Shown here: positions 1 through 4,873 of the stretch, one piece after another | Numbering within the stretch: position 1 is the first letter of the stretch | Layout: each line of letters starts with the position of its first letter | Assembly (NCBI GenBank): GCA_964367645.1 | Contig: CAYIYN010000078.1 | Span: 1-6,292, forward strand | Direction of reading: 5' to 3' | DNA length: 6,292 nt | From: RGIG4097 sp964367645 | GTDB lineage: Bacteria; Bacillota; Clostridia; Christensenellales; CAG-917 | Notes under the pieces: model-generated | What the model saw: only the letters and a program-made list of their open reading frames with translations | The model's database searches: none | What the model was told of the DNA's origin: nothing | Made by a program: the position numbers and the translations under genes

Positions 1-2
1 CA

Positions 3-37
3 CTATCACTAACGGATTTGTGCCGAATTAGTGATAG
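3..37. repeat. Inverted repeat / long hairpin at the left edge
   Basis: CTATCACTAA (3-12) is exactly complementary to TTAGTGATAG (28-37). Inside it CGG (13-15) can pair with CCG (23-25), leaving a seven-base loop and a two-base AA bulge, so about 13 base pairs in all. It lies beyond the terminator of the minus-strand operon. No T-run follows on the plus strand, and on the minus strand the sequence leaves the window at once. It may be a second terminator, an operator or a dispersed repeat; the sequence does not decide between these. Confidence 0.5.
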
Positions 38-105
38 CGTGGGGTATGCCAATGTCGCTCTTTTCAGTTGCAAATATTAAATTGTTTATCGTTTGTTTCG
101 ATTGT

Positions 106-147
106 AAAAAACGTTGCGGTTTTAAAATTGCTCAAAAAACCGCGTTT
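106..147 (-). terminator. Rho-independent terminator of the DUF1538-PII operon
   Basis: Read on the minus strand, GCGGTTTT (143-136) pairs with AAAACCGC (123-116) around a 12-base loop. The outer AAAC/GTTT bases can extend the stem across a small bulge. The stem is followed by AACG and a run of six T (111-106). It starts 8 bases past the stop codon of the last PII-like gene, which is where the operon's terminator would be expected. Confidence 0.7.
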
Positions 148-154
148 CCAAATC

Positions 155-487
155 TTATTTATCTTGATTATTCAGGCTGAAGCCGCCGATGACGTCTTGG
201 ACAGGCAGTGAAAAAGCGATACCGTTTCCGGCTGTTCCCAGTCCGGTTTTTGAGTGGATTGCTTTCATTATGGCGGTATGCTTTTCGGTTTCGGCAAGAA
301 TCAAAACGAAATCTTTTTCAGGCTCGATTGTAAAGCCTAAAAACTTGGTAACTTCAAGTGCGCCGGTACCCCTTGCGTGCATAACTGTGCCGCCGCGCGC
401 GCCCTCTGCCCTTGCCGCTTCCATAACGGTGTCCGAATAACCTTTGTTGACGATTGTAATTATAAGTGAATATTCATGCTCTGCCAT
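155..487 (-). CDS. PII-like signalling protein, third gene of operon
   Basis: A 110-residue protein of the PII (GlnB/GlnK) superfamily. These are trimeric ferredoxin-like proteins that bind nucleotides or small metabolites and usually control a transporter or enzyme by contact. The order of PII landmarks is visible. A first beta strand lies at 6-13. Residues 30-42 read GARGGTVMHARGT, matching the conserved GxxGxTV/RG block before the T-loop. A core strand, EPEKDFVLILAE, spans 55-66. A glycine-rich B-loop-like stretch, TGLGTAGNGIAF, spans 81-92. The T-loop region (about 41-54) is short and lacks the YKGAEY segment with the uridylylated tyrosine of classical GlnB, so control by GlnD is unlikely. 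Its GGAGGG ribosome binding site (495-500) sits in the last codons of the upstream PII-like gene, 7 bases before the ATG, which suggests translational coupling. Family membership is fairly secure. The ligand is unknown, and the partner is inferred to be the DUF1538 protein. Confidence 0.85.
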   Translation of the reverse strand: MAEHEYSLIITIVNKGYSDTVMEAARAEGARGGTVMHARGTGALEVTKFLGFTIEPEKDFVLILAETEKHTAIMKAIHSKTGLGTAGNGIAFSLPVQDVIGGFSLNNQDK

Positions 488-490
488 TTT

Positions 491-844
491 CTAGCCCTCC
501 GTTTTGCCCAGTATATACTTCAATTCTTTGATACCCGAAACACTTGTTATCGGTATTGTGAACGCTAAACCTGAATTTGGTGTGTCTTCACTTATCAGTT
601 CCTGCAATGCGGTTTTCACATTAGATAAATTTTCGATTGACGGACAGGCAAAAATAATGTCCTTTTCAGGCTCACCAAAACCGAAGTAGGATTGAAATTC
701 CGTTGGTGCAGTGCCTTCTCCCAATGCGATAAGGTTGTAGACAACGTCAAAACTATTCAGCAGTTTCGTGATATTTTTGCCCTTTCCGCGGTCGACAATG
801 ACAACAAGCAGTTTTATCGGTTTTATAACCCCATCTACTATCAT
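491..844 (-). CDS. Second, divergent PII-like protein, middle gene of operon
   Basis: A 117-residue paralogue of the downstream PII-like protein. The two share a GF-x(0-2)-EPEKD block (residues 55-62 here) and a C-terminal strand, GLAFTIPITSVSGI (92-105), that aligns with GIAFSLPVQDVIGG of its neighbour. A first strand, IKLLVVIVDRGKG, is visible at 10-22. The glycine-rich B-loop is degraded: SEDTPNSG (85-92) replaces GLGTAGNG, so ordinary ATP binding at this loop may be lost. The T-loop tyrosine motif is also absent. The ATG is 5 bases past the DUF1538 stop codon, and its AAGGAG ribosome binding site (853-858) lies in the last codons of the DUF1538 gene, 8 bases upstream. PII membership here rests partly on similarity to the neighbour and on gene order. 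It could form hetero-trimers with that neighbour or act as a second sensor; both are inference. Confidence 0.75.
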   Translation of the reverse strand: MIVDGVIKPIKLLVVIVDRGKGKNITKLLNSFDVVYNLIALGEGTAPTEFQSYFGFGEPEKDIIFACPSIENLSNVKTALQELISEDTPNSGLAFTIPITSVSGIKELKYILGKTEG

Positions 845-849
845 AATCT

Positions 850-2442
850 TTACTCCTTACCTTCAGCGCCGGTCAAAGTACTATCTTCTGTTTTATGTTG
901 GTTTATTTGCTCGTTATCGGCGTCAAATTCGATTGGTTCTTCAACGTCGACAACTGTGTCTTCAAGATCCGCACCAGTGATTTGTTTTTTGACTGCTCCG
1001 CTCTTGATTTTGTAGACCAGTCCGAGTATTTGAATGGTGATTGTCGGTGCCATAGCCACCATCGATACAAGTCCGAAAGCGTCTGTATATATGTTCCCGC
1101 CCAACGCGCTCGTCGCGCCCATAGCAAGAGGCAACAAAAAAACTGCGGTCATCGGTCCTGATGCAACCGCGCCTGAGTCGAATGCTATAGAAGTGAAAAT
1201 CGGCGGTACAAAAAATGACAATATCAGAGCGATTGTATAGGCGGGTATTATGAAATACAAAATATTTATGCCCGTCAAAACTCTTACCATTGACAAACTT
1301 ACTGCAATGGATATGCCTATGCACATACAAAGAAGCATTGATTTTTTTGAAATCGCGCCGCCTGTTATCTCTTCAACTTGTTTGTTCAAAACGGGCACGG
1401 ATGGTTCTGCCAAAACGATGACAAAACCCAATATTGCGCCAATAATAATCAAAATCCAGTTGTATGATTTCAGCGCCAACCCCGCACCGATGAGTTTACC
1501 CATTGGCAAGAACCCTGCGTAGACGCCCACAAAGAAGAGCACTAATCCCACGAAATTGTAAAGTACGCCTATGATGATTTTGACTATTTGCGGTTTTGGC
1601 AGTTTTAGTCTTACCAATTGAAATATGCCGAAAAGCGCAACAATCGGCACGAGAGAAATACCAACGTCTTTCATTGAGGACGGAATCGTGACAACAAAAC
1701 TCATAAACATATCTTTTACGCTGTCGATTGCCGGCACTGTTTCTTCTATTATGATGCTGTCGGATTTAAAAAAGATGCCCAAAATCAAAACTGCGATTAT
1801 GGGCCCGACAAGCGTCAAAGCGACCATACCGAAGCCGTCGTCGTCACTTTTAGAGTTTGTTTTTATGTTGGATAACCCCAAACATAATGCCATAACAAAA
1901 GGCACGCACAACGGACCGGTTGTCACTCCGCCTGCGTCAAAGGCGACTGCGACAAAATCTTTGTCAACCAAAAACGACAAGATAAAAACCAAACCGTAAA
2001 GTCCAATCAAAATATAGTTGAGTTTGACTTTGAGCAACACTTTCAACACAAAAATTGCGACAGCAAGACCCACCCCTATGCCTATGCACAAAATCAGCGT
2101 GATGTTGGGGATGGCGGTGATTTGCGTTGCCAAAATTTGAAGGTCCGGCTCTGCCAGCGTTATGACAAAGCCCATAACAAAAAATACAAGCACTATCAGA
2201 ATAGGTTTTCTTGTTTTTACAAGTGACGTGCTCAAGGTTTCGCCCATTGGCATTATCGCCATGTCTACGCCCATTGTAAAAAGAGCCATACCAACAACAA
2301 TAAGAAAAGAACCTATCAAAAACGAGCCGATGAAATAAGGCGAAACGTCAAGCATAGAAAACGCTATAATCAACACTATCACCGTTATCGGAAGGACGGA
2401 AAACAACGAATCCCTAAATTTTTTGAACAAATTCTTTCTCAC
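850..2442 (-). CDS. Two-repeat DUF1538 membrane protein, probable Na+(K+)/H+ antiporter
   Basis: A 530-residue polytopic membrane protein with about 14 hydrophobic segments in two homologous halves (roughly 15-225 and 263-477). The repeat is visible directly: PMG at 65-67 and 313-315, LAEP at 96-99 and 344-347, AFDAGGVTTGP (167-177) and AFDSGAVASGP (420-430), and DGFG (202-205) and DAFG (454-457). The conserved Glu of LAEP and Asp of AFD lie in or next to membrane segments and are candidate ion ligands. DUF1538 proteins are little studied. As I recall, the pair UmpA/UmpB from Halomonas works together as a Na+/Li+/K+/H+ antiporter; here both units are in one chain. The last 40 residues (about 491-530) form an acidic, soluble tail. 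The start is GTG (2440-2442) with ribosome binding site AAAGGTG (2447-2453) 4 bases upstream. It is the first gene of the operon, with two PII-like genes behind it. The family call is strong; antiport activity and the ion are inferred. Confidence 0.88.
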   Translation of the reverse strand: MRKNLFKKFRDSLFSVLPITVIVLIIAFSMLDVSPYFIGSFLIGSFLIVVGMALFTMGVDMAIMPMGETLSTSLVKTRKPILIVLVFFVMGFVITLAEPDLQILATQITAIPNITLILCIGIGVGLAVAIFVLKVLLKVKLNYILIGLYGLVFILSFLVDKDFVAVAFDAGGVTTGPLCVPFVMALCLGLSNIKTNSKSDDDGFGMVALTLVGPIIAVLILGIFFKSDSIIIEETVPAIDSVKDMFMSFVVTIPSSMKDVGISLVPIVALFGIFQLVRLKLPKPQIVKIIIGVLYNFVGLVLFFVGVYAGFLPMGKLIGAGLALKSYNWILIIIGAILGFVIVLAEPSVPVLNKQVEEITGGAISKKSMLLCMCIGISIAVSLSMVRVLTGINILYFIIPAYTIALILSFFVPPIFTSIAFDSGAVASGPMTAVFLLPLAMGATSALGGNIYTDAFGLVSMVAMAPTITIQILGLVYKIKSGAVKKQITGADLEDTVVDVEEPIEFDADNEQINQHKTEDSTLTGAEGKE

Positions 2443-2478
2443 TTAACACCTTTGTGCCCTAAATCAATACGTAGGTAT

Positions 2479-2507
2479 AGTATAACACAACTTGCATATT
2501 TCTTCAA
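2479..2507 (-). promoter_or_regulatory. Sigma70-type promoter of the DUF1538-PII operon
   Basis: On the minus strand TTGAAG (2507-2502) and TATACT (2484-2479) are separated by 17 bases, matching 4 of 6 and 5 of 6 consensus positions. Transcription would begin near 2472, giving a leader of about 30 bases before the GTG start at 2442. No clear operator is seen. Confidence 0.6.
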
Positions 2508-2557
2508 GCACATAGTGAGGACAATTATATGTCTTGTATAGTCTAACATTTATTGCG

Positions 2558-2587
2558 AAGGGTTTCCCTAACCCTTTACTTTTTTTT
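2558..2587 (+). terminator. Orphan terminator-like hairpin in the divergent intergenic region
   Basis: AAGGGTT (2558-2564) pairs with AACCCTT (2570-2576) around the loop TCCCT, followed by AC and eight T (2580-2587). This is the form of an intrinsic terminator on the plus strand, yet no plus-strand gene ends here. AGGG (2559-2562) could instead pair with CCCT (2566-2569), so two mutually exclusive folds are possible. It may end an unannotated short transcript, act as an attenuator for the ECF gene, or be the remnant of a lost gene. Confidence 0.5.
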
Positions 2588-2648
2588 GTTTATTCGACCG
2601 TATTTATCTTCATTTTAGTCATTTATGCCATATTTTGCGGCTATAGGT

Positions 2649-2677
2649 TTGTCTTGAAGAGATTGTTGTGTTAAAAT
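2649..2677 (+). promoter_or_regulatory. Possible promoter for the ECF S-component gene
   Basis: TTGTCT (2649-2654) and TAAAAT (2672-2677) are 17 bases apart, giving a start near 2684 and a leader of about 27 bases. A competing -10 hexamer, TACAAT (2690-2695), has only a poor -35 (TTGTGT, 18-base spacing) and would leave a leader of only about 8 bases. No good ribosome binding site precedes the ATG at 2711, so translation may be weak or nearly leaderless. Confidence 0.35.
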
Positions 2678-2710
2678 GTTGAAATTGGATACAATCGGTT
2701 TACAAAATAA

Positions 2711-3115
2711 ATGGATAATAAAAAAAGCGAACAAAACGAATTTAACAACAAACCGGACACAGCAAGCGCTTCAATTTCAAAAACAAAACGGCTCGTGCTA
2801 TTCGCGATTTTCCTCAGCTTTGTAATTTTATTTCAGACATTGGGCAGTTATATAAAAATCGGAGCAACGAGCATAAGCCTTGTTTTGATACCGATAGTAT
2901 TGGGCGGAATACTGCTAGGACCGCTTGCGGGCATGTTTTTAGGTTTCTCCTTTGGACTTATAACGCTGATTTCGGGTATTGTCGGCGCAGACGCATTCAC
3001 CGCCGTACTCTTTGCAGAACATCCCCTGTTGACATCGCTGCTCTGCCTTGTGAAAGGCACTTGCGCGGGTTTGATTTCCGCATTGTTGTTTAAATCCCTA
3101 TGCAAAAAAATTTAA
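2711..3115 (+). CDS. ECF transporter S component, N-terminal part (frame broken at A7)
   Basis: A 134-residue reading frame holding the first two thirds of an energy-coupling-factor S (substrate-binding) subunit, the membrane protein that captures a vitamin or similar micronutrient for the shared EcfT/EcfA module. A hydrophilic N-terminus (1-26) is followed by hydrophobic segments. These include the typical family stretch IPIVLGGILLGPLAGMFLGF (60-79), a loop with GADAFTAVLF (92-101), and LLCLVKGTCAGLISALLF (110-127). S components usually have about 170-220 residues and six membrane helices, so this piece is too short alone. The missing end is in the overlapping frame that follows. An in-frame TAA stands directly before the ATG at 2711, so the frame cannot extend upstream, and no clear ribosome binding site is seen. 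The substrate cannot be read from the sequence. No EcfA or EcfT gene is in the window, so it would depend on a shared energizing module encoded elsewhere. Confidence 0.75.
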   Translation: MDNKKSEQNEFNNKPDTASASISKTKRLVLFAIFLSFVILFQTLGSYIKIGATSISLVLIPIVLGGILLGPLAGMFLGFSFGLITLISGIVGADAFTAVLFAEHPLLTSLLCLVKGTCAGLISALLFKSLCKKI

Positions 3116-3357
3116 CCGCTGCGGTTTTTATTGCCTCCGCGTCCGCACCGATTATCAACACCGGCATTTTTATACTGGGCGCACTTGCAATGAGCGAAAC
3201 AATAGCAAATAATTTTGTTTCATCGAGTATGACGGTGATTTATTTTTTGGTGATAGTATGCGCCGGAATAAACTTTTTGATTGAATTTGCGCTAAATATC
3301 ATTGTTTCGCCCGCCCTGATATTTTTGACAAAAACGTTCAAAAAGGGCAGATATTAA
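3100..3357 (+). CDS. ECF transporter S component, C-terminal part (-1 frame)
   Basis: An 85-residue frame overlapping the end of the N-terminal part by 16 bases. It encodes the remaining membrane segments of the same S component: AAVFIASASAPIINTGIFIL (7-26, with the small-residue APIINTGIF motif common in this family), a segment near 45-60, and FLIEFALNIIVSPALIFL (59-76), followed by a basic end. Joined to the upstream frame by a -1 shift at 3104-3110, the product is a continuous 215 residues, a normal family length. The ATG at 3100 has no convincing ribosome binding site, so independent translation is doubtful. The best reading is one gene, interrupted either by a real or sequencing frameshift or by a slippage site. 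A truly split S subunit is less likely. Confidence 0.65.
   Translation: MQKNLTAAVFIASASAPIINTGIFILGALAMSETIANNFVSSSMTVIYFLVIVCAGINFLIEFALNIIVSPALIFLTKTFKKGRY
3104..3110 (+). other. A7 run at the ECF frame junction (frameshift or slippage site)
   Basis: Seven A residues follow TGC in the upstream frame, which reads TGC AAA AAA ATT TAA and stops. Re-reading one A, or adding one A, gives TGC AAA AAA AAT TTA ACC, joining CKK to NLTAAV. Causes to consider are a homopolymer miscall, a real one-base deletion, or slippage by RNA polymerase or ribosome. Confidence 0.7.
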
Positions 3358-3369
3358 TTTGCTGCATAA

Positions 3370-3383
3370 AAACAAATTTGTTT
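3370..3383. repeat. 14-bp perfect palindrome after the ECF gene
   Basis: AAACAAATTTGTTT is its own reverse complement and lies 12 bases past the ECF stop codon. It has no GC-rich stem or T-run, so it is a weak terminator candidate and could equally be a protein-binding site or chance in AT-rich DNA. The rest of the 229-base spacer (3358-3586) shows only the lipoprotein promoter and ribosome binding site. Confidence 0.3.
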
Positions 3384-3517
3384 CTGAGTTGTCAAACTTA
3401 TTAGCAATTTAAACACTTTAGATACAAGAAACAACGAAATTTATAGCAATATTTCCATATAAAAATTGAATATTTTTTATTGAAAGAATTTCCATGATGC
3501 ATAGGTTAATAATATTG

Positions 3518-3546
3518 TTGACGAAATATCATCCGTATATTAATAT
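3518..3546 (+). promoter_or_regulatory. Promoter of the lipoprotein gene
   Basis: TTGACG (3518-3523) is 17 bases from TAATAT (3541-3546), matching 5 of 6 and 4 of 6 consensus positions. Transcription would start near 3553, about 20 bases before the GGGGAGG ribosome binding site. This position also argues against translation beginning at the earlier in-frame ATGs at 3494 and 3545. Confidence 0.5.
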
Positions 3547-3573
3547 GAAGATAAGCCAGAGAAATATTTTTTT

Positions 3574-3580
3574 GGGGAGG
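3574..3580 (+). promoter_or_regulatory. Ribosome binding site that fixes the lipoprotein start
   Basis: GGGGAGG lies 6 bases before the ATG at 3587. The in-frame ATGs at 3494 and 3545 have no such site, and using them would bury the signal peptide behind 14-31 extra residues. Confidence 0.85.
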
Positions 3581-3586
3581 ATCATT

Positions 3587-4672
3587 ATGAAAAAAAAGAT
3601 TTTAGCTGTGCTTACGACAACAGCACTGGTGTTGGCTTTGCTCACACTATGCGGGTGCGGCAACTTGCTCGGGGATTTGTTCAATATTGAAGGCGAAGAA
3701 GGCGAAAAAGAAACACTGAGTTCCAAAGAAGAAGTTGAAGATGCACTTGGCGGCAATTACGAAATAGTCGTAAAATTTGGCATTTATTCGTCAGAATCAG
3801 GTTCAGCACCTACTTACACTCAAAAGAACACGGTAAAAGTTGCGGATGGGTATACTTTCTACTCAAATGTCGATTTGCCTGAAGATGATGCATCTCCGGT
3901 CGTATATCTCAGCGGTGACGGCATACTTTACTCCTATGACGATGAATCCGAAAAATACACTTCGGGAGTTGCCCTAAACGAAGATAACGAAGTTATAGGC
4001 GCATATGGATTTGTTTTGGCTTTTGTCGGTACAGAAATCGAATACAATACCAAAACGACGGAAACATTTATCGGCCGCTCATGCACAAAATATTCGCGCG
4101 AATTTACAATGACCGTAGCAGGCAGTTCCATAAACACATCAGTCTGTTATTACATTGACAATCAAACGGGCATATGCCTAAAGTATTCTCTTTCGGGCGA
4201 CGTCAGTACTGCAGCTGCAAGTTCAAGCTCGAGCAATATAGCCTTTGAAGCTGAAAGTTTTACTTTAGGGCAAACGGATCTTGACGGAGAAATTGCAAAA
4301 ATTGCCGTTGTTGAATGGCCTTCTGCCGCGCAATTTGACAGCTTCGGCCTTGACAACGTTGCCAATCCCGAAGGAAACTTCTTTAGCGGTAATGTAACGA
4401 TAGAAGAGAGCAACATCTCCTCCATTTCTATTTGTTTCACCATTGACAATCTTGACGACGTTTGCGACCTTTGCGCCGACCTTTACGATGCAGGTGCAAA
4501 ATATGATGAAAGTGGGAATTTAATTCCCACAGCCGACCTGCCCTCACCTAGCGATAGCATTATCGCATTTCAAGGTTACACAATAGACAATAACAGTGCG
4601 GGCCTTAGCGCAACTGAAAACGGCAACAATTATCTTGTAACAATAAAATTCATTATGTCGGACATTACTTAA
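3587..4672 (+). CDS. Secreted lipoprotein of unknown function
   Basis: A 361-residue predicted lipoprotein. MKKK is followed by a hydrophobic stretch (5-21) and the lipobox-like LCGC (21-24). C24 is the likely lipidated residue, although Cys at -2 is unusual. An acidic linker (35-52) comes next. Residues about 57-203 look like an antiparallel beta domain with alternating strands and the blocks FIGRSCTKYSREF (161-173) and CYYIDNQTGICLKY (187-200). This is reminiscent of the LolA-like or DUF4412-like style of cell-surface lipoproteins, but I cannot assign it. A short Ala/Ser run (209-216) separates a C-terminal domain. That domain opens with EWPS (243-246), has a helix with CDLCADLYDAG (293-303) and ends in strands around VTIKFIMSDI (351-360), a pattern seen in small extracytoplasmic domains of Clostridia. 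Three further cysteines (166, 187, 197) might form disulfides. The gene appears monocistronic, with its own promoter and terminator. Surface location is well supported; the function is unknown. Confidence 0.82.
   Translation: MKKKILAVLTTTALVLALLTLCGCGNLLGDLFNIEGEEGEKETLSSKEEVEDALGGNYEIVVKFGIYSSESGSAPTYTQKNTVKVADGYTFYSNVDLPEDDASPVVYLSGDGILYSYDDESEKYTSGVALNEDNEVIGAYGFVLAFVGTEIEYNTKTTETFIGRSCTKYSREFTMTVAGSSINTSVCYYIDNQTGICLKYSLSGDVSTAAASSSSSNIAFEAESFTLGQTDLDGEIAKIAVVEWPSAAQFDSFGLDNVANPEGNFFSGNVTIEESNISSISICFTIDNLDDVCDLCADLYDAGAKYDESGNLIPTADLPSPSDSIIAFQGYTIDNNSAGLSATENGNNYLVTIKFIMSDIT
4512..4530. repeat. 19-base near-perfect palindrome inside the lipoprotein gene
   Basis: GTGGGAATT (4512-4520) and AATTCCCAC (4522-4530) are exact reverse complements around one T. 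They encode part of SGNLIPT (residues 309-315) in the C-terminal domain. No T-run follows, so it is not a terminator. It could be an mRNA hairpin, with the inner bases opened as a loop, or coincidence. Confidence 0.4.
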
Positions 4673-4690
4673 GAATTAATTTAACTATTG

Positions 4691-4720
4691 AGGACTGCGC
4701 TTGGCGCAGTCCTTTTTTTT
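4691..4720 (+). terminator. Strong Rho-independent terminator after the lipoprotein gene
   Basis: AGGACTGCGC (4691-4700) pairs perfectly with GCGCAGTCCT (4704-4713) around a three-base TTG loop, and the T-run extends through 4720. It begins 18 bases past the lipoprotein stop and separates that gene from fhs. Confidence 0.92.
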
Positions 4721-4782
4721 AGGTTCTATATATTAACAATGCCCTTTTATCGAGGAAAGATTTGAATAATAAAAATGTAATC

Positions 4783-4796
4783 GTTAAAAGTTTAAC
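4783..4796. repeat. Short inverted repeat upstream of the fhs promoter
   Basis: GTTAAA and TTTAAC flank a two-base AG centre, ending 15 bases before the -35 hexamer of the fhs promoter. The spacing would suit an activator or repressor site, but a 6-base arm in AT-rich DNA is weak evidence. Confidence 0.2.
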
Positions 4797-4811
4797 TTGA
4801 GTCGTTTACGT

Positions 4812-4840
4812 TTGACTTTACTATTTCAGACGCATATAAT
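4812..4840 (+). promoter_or_regulatory. Near-consensus sigma70 promoter of fhs
   Basis: TTGACT (4812-4817) and a perfect TATAAT (4835-4840) are separated by exactly 17 bases. Transcription would begin near 4847, leaving a leader of about 27 bases that carries AGGTGA (4865-4870), 3 bases before the ATG. The leader is too short for a riboswitch, so strong, mainly constitutive expression is the simplest reading. Confidence 0.8.
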
Positions 4841-4873
4841 TGCTGAATAATATTACAAAAACTTAGGTGAAAT

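Noticed and set aside
3..37. Resemblance of CTATCACT/AGTGATAG to a tet operator half-site
   Set aside because: The arms are 15 bases apart rather than forming the compact tetO palindrome, and there is no TetR or tetracycline-resistance gene nearby.
155..844. Classical GlnB/GlnK nitrogen regulators
   Set aside because: Neither protein has the T-loop YKGAEY motif, and no ammonium transporter gene is adjacent; the neighbour is a DUF1538 protein.
962..1330. A 122-residue minus-strand frame inside the DUF1538 gene
   Set aside because: It is an out-of-frame shadow rich in Arg, His and Cys, with no recognisable domain.
692..1999. Several open frames on the plus strand opposite the DUF1538-PII operon
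   Set aside because: They lie antisense to well-supported genes, lack ribosome binding sites and show no family motif; they mirror the biased codons of the real genes.
3494..3586. Upstream ATG (3494 or 3545) as the lipoprotein start
   Set aside because: Neither has a ribosome binding site, both lie within or upstream of the probable promoter, and ATG 3587 gives a normal signal peptide behind GGGGAGG.
4721..4873. A THF or other riboswitch ahead of fhs
   Set aside because: The near-consensus promoter at 4812-4840 leaves only about 27 bases of leader, and no structured element is visible.
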